Source: Lepas anatifera
Taxonomy: Eukaryota; Arthropoda; Thecostraca; Lepadidae
DNA length: 64,000 bases
Reading direction: 5' to 3'
Assembly: GCA_034440635.1 (NCBI GenBank)
Contig: JAOTON010001271.1
Coordinates: forward strand, 682,001-746,000
A program made the translations under genes and the position numbers. The first letter of the stretch is position 1, and every line of letters begins with the position of its first letter. Positions 49,401 to 58,799 of this stretch are shown piece after piece. Under the pieces are notes generated by a model. That model searched no databases. It had not been told where the DNA came from and saw only the letters and a program-made list of their open reading frames with translations.

Positions 49401-49564
49401 TAAGGAGTTCAAGCATAGGCGGATCCAGGGCAGTATAGAGGTGGGGCTACGGAGTTCGAGCATAGGCAGATCCAGGACATATGTAAGGGGGTGGGGTAAG
49501 GAGCTCGAGCATAGGCGGATCCAGGACATCAGTTCGGTGGTGGGGCTGAGGTCTCGAGCTGGGG
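46498..49564. repeat. 50-bp satellite array, unit 6 (about 3.07 kb)
   Basis: The longest array. The segment about 47020-47700 contains internal higher-order duplications of 3-6 monomers (blocks with GGACATCAGTTCGGGGGTGG and CTAAGGAGATCGAAAA recur). Block duplication explains the extra length. Confidence 0.95.
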
Positions 49565-50079
49565 CATAACTCGGTAACAAATAGGCTGAATTGGGTGAAA
49601 ATCTGCAGGTATAGGTGAAATACCGTCGGAAAACCCATCATATTTTATATTGTATCTCCTTTCTTCTCGTCATGCCCAGTCTTTGCTTAACAAAACAAAC
49701 ATTATGCGTGTGTTTATTTCTTTGATGATGTGAACAGAGGGCAAGCGTGGTGCAGTATGCAGACACATGCTAATTTAGGGAAAACATTGGCCTAGACAGG
49801 TGATTGAATGGAGTCATAATGAGAACACAAAACCCAAAACTCCAACATTGCGTTGTTATAAGTATCAAACTGCTGAAAAAAACTCGCCTGTCAATCGAAC
49901 TGTTTGGCTAACGTACATTGTCACCGGCTTCTCCTGCGCCAGAGCGGCACCTGCCGAGGCCGCAGGCCGAGGTTTTCTAATTCTATGCAATTATTGACAA
50001 GTTTCGGCTTACACCATTTTATAAGTTCTAACCTTATGCAAATTCATTAAATAAAACGATTCCTTCCATTTTCAAATAG

Positions 50080-50321
50080 TTCATGCTGTGGGAACATGTC
50101 CCTGGTCTGTGCTACAGAAGCCGTGCGCTCTACTACAAACATCCACCACTGCTTCAATCAAACTTCACCCATAGTTTCAACGTCAATTCCGCGTCAAATC
50201 AAAACAAAATTAAATACATCAAAATACTCATGGTTTCACCAGCTTTTTATTCGTATGTGCCATTTTTCAACAAATATTGGAGAAGGTTTTCCGAAGGAGA
50301 CCCCATAATATCTACTGATTT
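50080..50321 (+). CDS. Candidate internal coding exon, 242 bp, phase 0 to 2
   Basis: A textbook acceptor (GATTCCTTCCATTTTCAAATAG) ends at 50079 and a near-perfect donor GTAAGTAT starts at 50322. Between them one frame is open for 80 codons plus 2 nt. Its only stop is the TAA inside the donor itself, as expected if the reading continues by splicing. The peptide is mixed, with HPPLLQSNFTHSFNVNS and FYSYVPFFNKYWRRF stretches. The exon end phase (2 nt) fits the candidate exon at 55407-55572, which starts with the third base of a codon. A second frame is also mostly open, and no domain is recognised, so chance remains possible. Confidence 0.35.
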
Positions 50322-50521
50322 GTAAGTATACATATCCACCTCCCGTTCTGAATCATTCACACAGGCAGTAGACAACAAGCTATAATAGACCCGGCAGTGC
50401 GGTGCTGAGCCTCCGGTACCGGTAAGCAGTAACTAAAGACAAAGCCAATCAACGTCTAATGTGCCGGTCGAGTGATTGAGCTGTTCTTAACGATGACTTA
50501 AGTTTTGAGAAGCTTAACGTG

Positions 50522-50688
50522 GCTTCCGCCAGCGGCGGATATAAGGGGAGCAGGGTGCTCAAGCCCCCTCCAATGTCCGTGTGTCTATGGTTAACGCATA
50601 GTCAGAGGCTGTTCCGAAGCAAAGGCGGGGGAAGTTCGAGCCCCTAGCCCCCCCCCAATGACGTCCTGATTCCGCCACTGGTTTCAAC
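50522..50688. mobile_element. hAT-like MITE, 151 bp (type A)
   Basis: The body 50530-50680 has ends CAGCGGCGGATATAAGG and TGATTCCGCCACTG. In reverse complement it reads CAGTGGCGGAATCAGGACGT, then a G-rich run, then GGGGCTAGGGGCTCGAAC, again paralleling the satellite monomer. The flanks GCTTCCGC and GTTTCAAC match at 5 of 8 positions. Confidence 0.65.
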
Positions 50689-51043
50689 AATAACCAATCA
50701 GCGGACGACTGGGCAGCATCACCTAAGCTCATGGGTAACAAATCGGATCGCTGGCCTTGTGCATGACGCGTGTGACCTTGGATAATCCTTTATGGAGGTC
50801 CTCCTTAAAACCATGAAGTATGTTTATTTACGTTAGGTTTTATCACAAAGACAAACATATGTCAAATTTCCAACATTAAAAGCACTCTCAGCGACAATCT
50901 TTACCATCCCCAGTGCATGCGACATAAACTGAGCAGAAATCTTAACACGCACATTGACGGGGGTCGGGTACCCGCCCCCACCCCTCGGGTTTTTCGGAGA
51001 TAGCATAAAAACGGCAGCGCGTAGCGCCACCGTACTTGGTATA

Positions 51044-52305
51044 CGAGGGGCAATCAAAACGTTTTGCGAACTGGTAGGGAAAGGTAGGGGAAGGGAGATG
51101 GCTGCATGTGGGGATGTTAGGTCAGGTTATGGGAAGTCAGGACCTGCAACCGCTCACACGTGCCTGGTCTATTTTAGAAGCAGTAGCTGATTGCAGGTCG
51201 CCAGGCAAGAATTCCTCTGCGACGCAGAAGATTGAGCACTGCGCTGTGATCACATTTTTTTACCAAGGAAGGCAACAATGCGAACCAGATCCATGAACCC
51301 ATGGTTGCAGTGTAGACCGACACTGCCCCTTCCTATGCAGTCATTGCTCTCTGGAATGGGGAGTCCCTCGAAGACGAACCCCGTCAAGGACGCCCCTCAG
51401 ACGTTAACACCGAGGACAATGTGGAGATGATGATCCTCGAAAATGGACGGATGAAGGTCGAAGAAATCGAGCTAGAACTTGGGAGTATTTCATGGAAGTG
51501 TTTCCAATATAATCCACGAGAATTCGGCCACAACCAAGGTATTTGCTCGTTGGGTCCCAAGAAACATCACGCCCCAGGATCCACTTCAACATCGTCAAAG
51601 TTCGGAGGAGCTGCTGCTCCTGTACAACCAAGACCCGGCAGGATTTGAGTCACGCATGGTGAACGGTGATGAAACGTGAGTCCATCATTGAGATCCCGAG
51701 ACCAAGCTCGAAAGCATGACCTGGAAGCACTAGGGCTCTCCGACCCCAGTCAAGTTCCGGACCCACCCTCAGCCGGGGAAGGTCATGGCCACCAGCTTCT
51801 GGAATTCTGAGGGAGTGCTGATGGTGAACTATGCGCCTCGTGGAAAGACTATCACTGGCCAATATTACACCAAGCAACTGGCTCTGCTGAAGCATTGCAT
51901 CCGTCAGAAAGGGCGCGGTAAGTTGACACGTGATCTCCTTATCCACGACAACGCCCAAGTCACAAGGGCAGAGTTGCAGACCGCCCTGCGCGAGTGCGGA
52001 TTCAAGGAGCTCAAGCATCCGCCCTGGAGTCTAGATCTGACCCTAAGCGACCAATTTGTATTCCACCATATCAAGTTTGATCTGCGTGGGCGCCGGTTTG
52101 AGGACGATAAAGACTTCCAGTACGTCTTCCTGGAGAGGATCGAACGACAGTCGGGTGTTTTCTAGCTGACGGGAATTCAAAGCCCGAGGGAGAGTTCGTG
52201 CACGTGCAACGAAGTCGAAGGGGTTACGTTGAGAAACCATAAAACATTTGGCCTCCCATCTCTTTTCTTTATAACCGAATCGCAAAACTTTTTGACCGTC
52301 CCTCG
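51044..52305 (+). mobile_element. mariner element, 1262 bp, with TIRs and TA duplications
   Basis: The left end begins CGAGGGGCAATCAAAACGTT and the right end, in reverse complement, CGAGGGACGGTCAAAAAGTT, both followed by TTGCGA. TA flanks both sides (51042-51043 and 52306-52307). The length equals that of intact mariners (about 1.3 kb), so the copy is structurally full length although its transposase is dead. Confidence 0.9.
51225..52240 (+). pseudogene. mariner transposase pseudogene
   Basis: The N-terminal part is damaged before 51364. SLEDEPRQGRPSDVNTEDNV follows, then a frameshift near 51480 leads into SHGSVSNIIHEN, ARWVPRNITPQ and NQDPAGFESRMVNGDET. These are the second HTH, the WVPRxLT linker motif and the first catalytic Asp of mariners. 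TGA stops at 51677-51679 and 51689-51691 replace the two conserved Trp/Tyr-type positions after GDET, and TAG lies at 51731-51733. The same frame then continues to 52165 with HDNAQV (second Asp) and SLDLTLSD (third Asp). Spacing between these two is 33 residues instead of the usual 34, so a codon is missing. A further TAG at 52163-52165 precedes LTGIQS. It is clearly non-functional. Confidence 0.9.
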
Positions 52306-52349
52306 TACCTTTTCTCTCATCATTTTTACAACTTTTCTTGAAAATTTTA

Positions 52350-52869
52350 AGGTCAGGTCACCAGTACAGGTCAAGTGACCTGACCTCAAAAAGTTTCAGA
52401 TAGCAAAAGTCGGAACAGGGTGAACTTATCCGATTGAAACTCAAATCACATAATGAGCCCACCAAGTTCTCTAAAACATGTTCCGGTATTTTTGATATCG
52501 ATGATCTAAGGTCAGGTACGAGCCATGATCTCTCCATTGAAAATACATGGGAAAATGGTTTTAAATGAATAACTTAGTGACGGATGATGATAGAGCGTTT
52601 ATTTTAGCTACATTAGATTCGCCTTGTCTCAGCGGTTCTAGTGATATGCATTTTACATAATTTTACCTTGACCTGACCTCAGGTCAGGTAAAATCCTTGA
52701 TTTGACCTAGCAAGGTCATATTATATATCACCCGATTCGGCTTGCTGCAAGGATTCATAGTTCCAGTTATTTTGCTCTATCTTGTTCAGATGTAATGACC
52801 AAAAACCTTCATTTACACGTTATCCCTATGACGGCATGTTTTGACCTCTAGTGACCTTAAATGTGACCT
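52350..52869. promoter_or_regulatory. Cluster of AGGTCA half-sites
   Basis: AGGTCA occurs at 52350, 52355, 52368, 52509, 52681 and 52713. TGACCT occurs at 52376, 52381, 52669, 52674, 52703, 52842, 52852 and 52864. These are nuclear-receptor half-sites, several in overlapping direct repeats (AGGTCAGGTCA) or inverted order. The repeat lies within the inverted-repeat element, so the cluster may simply be its internal repeat; a regulatory role is inference. Confidence 0.5.
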
Positions 52870-53035
52870 GACAAAAAATGGTTCAAATATTTTCGATGGA
52901 GAAGTGAATGGGCTGCCCAACGCCTTTTACAGTTTTTCGCTACCTAGCGTGGTTCTCGAGATCTTAGAGGGGCAGGTACCCGCCACCCCCCGTCAAAGCG
53001 AAGGTGGCTCAGACCCCGTCAATGTGCATGTTAAG

Positions 53036-54143
53036 CCCGGAGAAAACAAAGTTTGGGAATCGCCTGATGAAATGTGAATTTTTCAAAGCCCACTGATCAA
53101 ACTATATGAATAAGTTTCCACTCAGCAGTCGTTTTTTACTATAAATATGTAGAGCCTCCTGGACATAACCAAAGAAATAAATCCTGGACATAAAAAACTG
53201 AACCGGCTGCGTGTAGAGCAAGCCCAGAGAATTTCATAAAGTGTCTTTCAGAGGATTACAGGCAGTAGTTTTCTTTCTATGCTGGCCGAAAAAACGCATA
53301 ACTCGCCATAGAGAAGACTGTGAAACGCCTCCAGTGTGGAAAGGCTGACGGCACTGTTTCGCCGCGCCAGGCAACTTGGCATTGACGGGTGCACTGCTAC
53401 TTAAAAACGTTGTCTGCCTCTGCGCAGCAACTTCTCCCCATAGGGCTACTATTCAGCTAGTGCGTCGCAGCCCGATGTATGAGGGGAACCGCTGCCATAG
53501 ACTCGTCGCTTCGCTCGCGAAACCTCATTCACAGATTAGTTCGTTGTATACTCAAGAATGAGAGTCGAACTAATTTAAGGCTGTACGGTCAGACCAATAT
53601 AAGCCATAGTTAACCGCATCAAACCTTGCTTTAACGGCACGGGAACGTGTTTCGATGGTGCTACTCGACCAGATGTTTCAGGTATTACCAATCTTGTTAT
53701 TTAAGGATTTTTCTCGCCATTCTAGATCTCCATCACTGCCGAAGAATAGAATAAAATTCCGGCCGGCGACGTTTGAATATGGAAGCTTTCTACGTCATAT
53801 CCTCATACGAAATTTTGAAAGATGATCTTGTTCGCTAAGGAAAGTTTTTTAAACAAAACAGTGGCCCGGGAGATTGTGACCGTAAACATCCACGACTAAC
53901 CCTCCACTCGATTCTGCAGATTTACCAAATCAAATTTCAAACACTAATTTCTGTTAAAACAGTCCATGGACAACACAAAACTCGAACTACAACCCGTACC
54001 ACGAACTACACAGGGCACGTTCAGTTGTTCACGAGGCTGAGTCTGGTTCACATGCAGACTTCACAGAAACTGGGCCAATCGCATCAATCCTCATCCACAT
54101 CCGTAAAAAAACAACAGCGCCCGGAGCAGGAGTTCTTCTGCAG
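53036..54143. other. Unassigned DNA
   Basis: No gene recognised. The frame at 53376-53561 is open but starts without ATG and has no supporting signals. Confidence 0.4.
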
Positions 54144-54493
54144 CTCAAGCACGTCTCTACACTATTGAGATTGATTTTCCTTGCACTGTTCCCAACTCCA
54201 ATTGGGCTGCACCGACACCCAAAGGGCAAATTGATGAGGTCTCAAAACAGGAGGCAAACACGTCAAACGTTGCATGGGCGTGGGGCTTCAAAGGCTGGAT
54301 GGAAGACGAGGAGGTAGCACTCCCACCCACTCTTCGTCAGAAAATTCGCAAGGAGATAAAGTTACACAAACAACATCCGCCTCCGCTTTTACGCGGCAGC
54401 GGTGCCTTTTTAAGCACGGGCAATGTTGTTCTCATGCTGTCGTTTTTCTGGGTGTCGTTTCTCAGCAATGTCTTTGCTCTAGGTGCTGATTAA
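54144..54493 (+). CDS. Candidate terminal coding exon with C-terminal membrane segment
   Basis: A good acceptor (GGAGTTCTTCTGCAG) ends at 54143. One frame then runs for 115 codons to TAA at 54491-54493. The peptide goes from RLYTIEIDFPCTVPNSNW, through an acidic stretch (KGWMEDEEV) and a basic one (LRQKIRKEIKLHK), to a hydrophobic C-terminus (NVVLMLSFFWVSFLSNVFAL) that could be a tail anchor. The frame is open further upstream to a TAA near 54103, so the acceptor may not be used; an in-frame ATG at 54299 could start a 64-residue protein. No family is recognised. Confidence 0.3.
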
Positions 54494-54513
54494 ACACCAA
54501 TTAACACTATACA

Positions 54514-54720
54514 GGTGAACACATTGGCGGATCCAGGAGCAGCTTTTGGGGGCCAAATCAACATGGGGGGTGCTAAATTGAGAAAAATCACCAGAACAGT
54601 CTTTTTACGAAAAACGGCCAAAATTTGGATCTTGAGGGGTCAAAGATACTGTTTAGGCTTTGGAGGGGGCCACGGTCCGTTTCCCCTCCCCCCGCCCTTG
54701 GATACGCCAGTGAGTGAACA
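54514..54720. mobile_element. hAT-like MITE, 191 bp, with 8-bp duplication (7/8)
   Basis: The body 54522-54712 starts CATTGGCGGATCCAGG and ends CCTTGGATACGCCAGTG. The flanks GGTGAACA (54514-54521) and AGTGAACA (54713-54720) differ at one base. The interior AGAAAAATCACC...GAAAAACGGCC is non-coding. Confidence 0.75.
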
Positions 54721-55185
54721 TGAGAATTGAACACACTTAATGCCAGTGTTCGTAACAAATACAAACAGCGAAACCTGTCATCCCAACGAACTCGGACAGC
54801 ACAAGTAATGGTGTATTCGGCCCGTGGTGCTTGCTCGTCCATCCACCCTCGTGCGGTGCGAGTCACGTGACTCGCCCCCAGTGCCTGGGTGCGGCTGGCG
54901 ACAGCCTGGTTGCTGAGTACTCGGACTTCATTCAGAGCTCGGTGTGCACATAAGAGTTCTTGAGTCCATGGTCAAAAATCATATAGGGATATAGAGCTAG
55001 AGTAAGTTTCGTTCCAAATTAAGCGATTCATCGATCTTAAAACAGCGACAACATCCTGCAGTGAATCTAGCAACAGCCTTTAAATTATGAGCATTTTCAT
55101 CCAGTTTTTTACTAATCCAACTAGTCATCCCATTCATTACCAAGCTGGATAGGATGCATCCGCACACCCATAATAGTAATGATTG
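54721..55185. other. Unassigned DNA
   Basis: No supported feature; short frames only. Confidence 0.4.
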
Positions 55186-55345
55186 CTGGGTTTGACGGAC
55201 GCACCTACTATTAATGTCACACGACATCGCCAACTCTCGCCCTGTTGGAGGGGATAAGTCAGTCAAATAAACTTATTCAGACGCTCTGCCGGGACTTGAA
55301 CCCGGGGCCTTTGCCTCCGGAGACTTTCACTGAGCCCCTCATCCC
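55186..55345 (-). mobile_element. tRNA-derived SINE, same family as 1810-1984
   Basis: The minus strand starts GGGATGAGGGGCTCAGTGAA, an A-box-like region, with a perfect B box GGTTCAAGTCC at 55292-55302 and CCGGCAGAGCG after it. It then continues with GAATAAGT, CCTCCAACAGGGCGAGAGTT and GGCGATGTCG, paralleling the copy near 1.8 kb. It ends 62 bp before the candidate exon acceptor at 55406. No clear target duplication. Confidence 0.7.
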
Positions 55346-55406
55346 CCGCCTCATGCTGCAAATGGCAATGTTCGGAACCAGTTTTCCGTGTTTTGTGTTT
55401 TGCCAG

Positions 55407-55572
55407 GTATATTTACAAATATGATATGCAAAGTCCATGGCATCCATTCACTTTTTTACAATCATATATCCTTAAATCATCAGCTATTCCCGCTCTATCT
55501 GTTGACCAAACCCACCCTATCCTGCATTTGAAAAATTACTGGATGGTTTCGGACAGGGTGATACCGCATGAT
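55407..55572 (+). CDS. Candidate internal coding exon, 166 bp, phase 2 to 0
   Basis: The acceptor TTTTCCGTGTTTTGTGTTTTGCCAG ends at 55406 by pattern (T/G-rich tract, CAG) and the donor GAT/GTAAGAAAAC starts at 55573. One nt completes a codon, then 55 codons are open and end exactly at a codon boundary. The peptide includes YIYKYDMQSPWHPFTFLQSY and LKNYWMVSDRVIPHD. It is in compatible phase with the candidate exon 50080-50321. The next strong acceptor (TTTTGGATTTGGTTACAG, ending about 55767) would give a 13-codon terminal exon in this phase. No domain recognised. Confidence 0.35.
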
Positions 55573-55689
55573 GTAAGAAAACCAAGTATCATTCATCATA
55601 CTTAGACACCAGCTGAATCCTTGGGGAGGCAAGGGTGATCAGTTATCATTATTTGGCACAAGCCAGAGGCGGCGCTTGATGACGTAAAT

Positions 55690-56096
55690 TATAAAACCGG
55701 CCGATCACTGATCAGGCGGGGCCTGCGCCAATGATGAGATGTATCAGTTTTGGATTTGGTTACAGCCTTCGAAGAGACTGCGGAGAGCCTTTGGAGAGCC
55801 TTGCTGAGCCCTTCATTGTTTCGAAAAGTTCACGTGCCTCCGCATCAGTGGGTGCGTGCGAAGTGGCGACTCCCAGAAAGCATAGGCGCAGCTCCCAAGA
55901 AACAAACTCCGCCTCCGAATGTCACCATCACTCCACAACCAGAGCAATCCGTCCAAGTTCGGATAGACTGCGGCGACTTTTGCTGCGTGGGGCGAAGAGA
56001 GTTCCAGCAATAAGAGAGCCGGATATGAATGTCCTCTCGCTCCGTCTGAAGGAGACGCTGATTGCCCTCAACTTAGCGTGTCCCCACCAAATATGA
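55690..56096 (+). CDS. Unrecognised 121-codon ORF downstream of a TATA-like box
   Basis: TATAAAA at 55690-55696 follows TGATGACGTAA, a CRE-like word. ATG-ATG at 55731 opens 121 codons to TGA at 56094-56096. The product is Ser/Arg-rich (RKHRRSSQETNSASE, RLRRLLLRGAKR) with no recognised domain. Another frame across 55750-56013 is equally open and Pro-rich (PKKQTPPPNVTITPQPEQ), and a good acceptor sits at 55767. It is therefore unclear whether this is a small gene, a spliced last exon in another frame, or chance. Confidence 0.25.
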
Positions 56097-56974
56097 GCGC
56101 CTTTTAGCGCGCGATGACTCCAGCAGCCAGACGGTACGCCCACAATGAACCCAAGGTTGTCCACAGCTTAAACGGGGAGGGAGGTGAGACGTGCGTTTCA
56201 CGAGCCTTTTGATGGCCATACCAGGCTGTTTCTGTTATCGTCCTACAATACGTTTTTTAACCAGAAAAGGAAACAAAATAATCCCGAATGTAATCAAATT
56301 ATCACGTAGTTATCAACAATATTAATTTCTAAAAAATATTCGAAAAAATATCAGGAGCATCTCATTCCCGTGCAGCACGGTCGCGTTTTTGTGACCCGTA
56401 TTTTACCTTAAATTTCCGGTAAGCGCCGGTAGCGAGCGCATGCATTCACAGCGCGAGCGCGCTGGCACATGATGTTTCTGTAAATGCCCAAGAGAGGCAC
56501 AGTTGTCGCATACCCAAGCCAATCTCAAGCACCCACACCCAAAGAAGTAGACACCAAACAAGACGCATGAGCCACGATGCCACGAAAAAAGCAAGCAATC
56601 GACGCATGGGCGGGTAATGCAGATCAGTAGCGATTCCACGACTTGCCTGAGGGAGGGTCAGATACCATCTTAGGAGCAATCATAGGAGCAGTTTCCCATG
56701 TGGAAAACAGATGCCGTAGTTTAGCGGGATGCCCCTCGAACTTTGAAACTGAAATCTTTGTTTTGGGGTGCTATTTTTGTTCAGAAACTTTCATAGGTAT
56801 CAGTTATTCTTATCTGGTAGAAAAGCTTAGATATCGGTCTCATTACACTAAAAATCTCCTTTTTGCTTAAAGCATGCCAACATCGCTTCTACGATTTGTG
56901 CTGCAACCTGGTTTTGCTTCAAGTTTTAGGTATGGTTATTATTATCATTACTTCATCATACCATTCATGAACAA
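56097..56974. other. Unassigned DNA
   Basis: No supported gene. CpG-containing words around 56420-56465 are followed by AT-rich sequence. Confidence 0.4.
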
Positions 56975-57121
56975 CACTGGCGGACGCGGAAGGTGGGGGG
57001 GGGGCAAGGGGCAATGGCCCTCCAAAATTGCGAAATGTTGGCCGATTTCCTTAAAATAGTTTTTTTACTATTTTTCCCGAGTTGCCCCCACCCCCAAACG
57101 GCGCTTCTGGGTCTGTCCCTG
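56975..57121. mobile_element. Eroded hAT-like MITE related to the copy at 23911
   Basis: It starts CACTGGCGGACGCGG and continues GGGGCAAGGGGCAATGGCCC, like the GGGGGGCAAAAAGGCAATTG of the 23911 copy. The right end CTGGGTCTGTCCCTG is a weak inverted match. No duplication visible. Confidence 0.5.
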
Positions 57122-57984
57122 TCCGTGGAGCATAAATAGTCATTACAATTTCTTCACACTGAATTTTACTTCACGTGTTTACGCTCCTAGCACAGAAGTG
57201 CCACGCTTTGTAATACGGGGAGTCCCCCCACCTGTGTTCCAAGGCAGTCTCTGGCTGCACCCCTGATACAAGCGGCTCCCACAGCGATTACACGTATCTA
57301 CCCAGTCGCCGTCGATTGAGTAGCTGCACTGAATGTGGACGGGCCACGGCAACGGCGAACATGGAACACGCATTAGTCCACCTGCGGAGGTCAGCGTGAA
57401 AAAAACGCCGTCCGAATAGCTACACAATGTCAACCGATATCGCAGCGTGACTAATGCGAACGGGCGTGATCAGTGTCGCCCCCAGGGCCAAAGGTGGAGA
57501 ACTGCGTTAATAAATGAGCACAGGCGCGTTCACCGCAGCAACGGCGGTCATCCGAGCGACACGGAACACGAGGAAAACGCCTAACGCAGCCCGGGAGGGC
57601 GCAGAAGTGGCACATTAGCCCCCCCCCACACACACACTCCCCACACTACACCTCTCCGCCCCATGCTGGTTGCTGACTGCTCGTGTGCGCGGTGGATTTG
57701 CGTCACTTCCCAAAAGAACATGACAGGAAGAGGTAACTCCCAGTGAAACGTGTGAGTGAGCGACCGCACAAGCTTTTGTGACAAAACCATGAAAGCTATT
57801 GTGTGATGGTGGAGATGTTTGGCATACAAAATAGAAAATATCAGATTTTAAAAGTTTCCTCCAAGTTCAAAGGTTCTTGACAAAAAGAGACTTTTGAAAT
57901 GTTATCCTCAATGGGCAAAGCTCTTACCCACAATCTAATTTCCCGTCTTCTTCGCGAGAAGCACTCACGCCCACTTCCACAAGA
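57122..57984. other. Unassigned DNA
   Basis: Minus-strand frames at 57179-57433, 57451-57633 and 57581-57829 are open but unsupported. GC content rises toward 57,600. Confidence 0.35.
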
Positions 57985-58686
57985 ATGCGTCTTTTTCTCG
58001 CAATGCCTGTCAAGCCAGTTTCCGCAGCTATCAGCATCGCACAAATCAAATTTCACGCGCCACCACTCCCAGTGTTTGCCACCGCGACAGCTTTCCTAGA
58101 ACTCCGTTTCTGCCGTTGGCGCGCCTCTCGCCAGAAGTCGCGGCACTCCGACGCGCGGTCGGGCGCGCCGTTTTTCGACAGTTGGCGCGGTTTTGGCGGC
58201 AGACGCCGGCGCGTTGATTGGAAGGTTCCACCGGGACACGGCGTGCCGCCGCGTTGGTATGCGGCGGCCAGCGGCCATTTGCGGCGCGGTGGCCGGCGTG
58301 GTCGGGGGCGTGCTGCGGACGGAATGGTTTTCCGATGCAGCAGGGTCACCGGGTCGAGCAAAGGTCAGCTCGGACGCTGCCAGGCTTCCAGCCAAAGCAA
58401 AACTGTTCAGGAAAACGGTCCCGTTCCTGCGCTCTCGCACTCTCAGGGTGTAAGCACAGTGGCCGCAGGTCCTCCTCACCGCAGCATCTCCCTCACTAAC
58501 CATACACGCCTGCAAGTTTGTGGAATTACACGGGTCACGTTCACTGAGCTCCATTTGTGTCCGCCAGCCAGTAAAAATCTAGACAACGTAAAGAAGACAA
58601 GGAATTCAGCGACTGTTGGTATGCAACATCAAAACGGAACAAGACTGGACTGGGGCGTGCTTCACACGGTCACAGACATATTCTAG
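57985..58686 (+). CDS. Longest non-repeat ORF, 233 codons, over a CpG-rich core; unrecognised
   Basis: ATG at 57985 opens 233 codons to TAG at 58684-58686. It begins MRLFLAMPVKPVSAAISIAQ, weakly signal-peptide-like, then becomes Arg/Gly-rich where the DNA is CpG-rich (58085-58400), then Ser/Thr/Pro-rich. Minus-strand frames of up to 152 codons cover the same core, so openness is largely a GC effect. The core contains TTGGCGCG words (E2F-like) and an inverted CCAAT (GATTGG near 58216), so it may instead be a CpG-island-type promoter. No domain recognised. Confidence 0.25.
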   Translation: MRLFLAMPVKPVSAAISIAQIKFHAPPLPVFATATAFLELRFCRWRASRQKSRHSDARSGAPFFDSWRGFGGRRRRVDWKVPPGHGVPPRWYAAASGHLRRGGRRGRGRAADGMVFRCSRVTGSSKGQLGRCQASSQSKTVQENGPVPALSHSQGVSTVAAGPPHRSISLTNHTRLQVCGITRVTFTELHLCPPASKNLDNVKKTRNSATVGMQHQNGTRLDWGVLHTVTDIF

Positions 58687-58799
58687 ATGGTACCGCTCCG
58701 GAGACCGAGAATTTTGGCTGACAACACCCCAGAACGAACGTAATATGATGCATCTTGACGGTCTATAATATCAAATTAATAATATTATAATCAAATCAG

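Larger units (their letters stand above)
26314..49973. repeat. Nested macrosatellite: six tandem units of 2.5-5 kb
   Basis: The word CTGTTCTGAGCGCTGGTATC that opens each unit recurs near 26571, 30727, 34996 (diverged), 37534, 41463 and 44921. The full order is (GTT)n, AT-rich block, type-B MITE, 50-bp satellite array, 0.41-kb block ending CGAGGCCGCAGGCCGAGG. Units 1, 2, 4 and 6 are complete. Unit 3 lacks the MITE and satellite and is strongly diverged. Unit 5 keeps the satellite but has other DNA in place of the MITE. Except for unit 3, copies are nearly identical over kilobases, indicating recent duplication or homogenisation. Open frames seen here repeat from copy to copy only because the DNA repeats; none shows coding signals. 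Confidence 0.95.
50941..53035. mobile_element. Inverted-repeat element hosting a nested mariner
   Basis: CTTAACACGCACATTGACGG at 50941, continuing GGGTC, has its reverse complement at 53012-53035 with one mismatch and one length difference. A GGTACCCGCC word sits just inside each arm (about 50967 and 52977). After removal of the mariner (51044-52305) the host element is about 830 bp. Its right half carries 14 AGGTCA/TGACCT half-sites. I do not recognise the family and did not find a target duplication. Confidence 0.5.

Noticed and set aside
28146..49564. Repeated peptides such as SSSIGGSRTSVRGWG and LELLSPTPVLMSWIRLCSS
   Set aside because: They come from the 50-bp satellite. 50 is not a multiple of three, so frames rotate and end within a few monomers; no starts or conservation beyond the DNA repeat.
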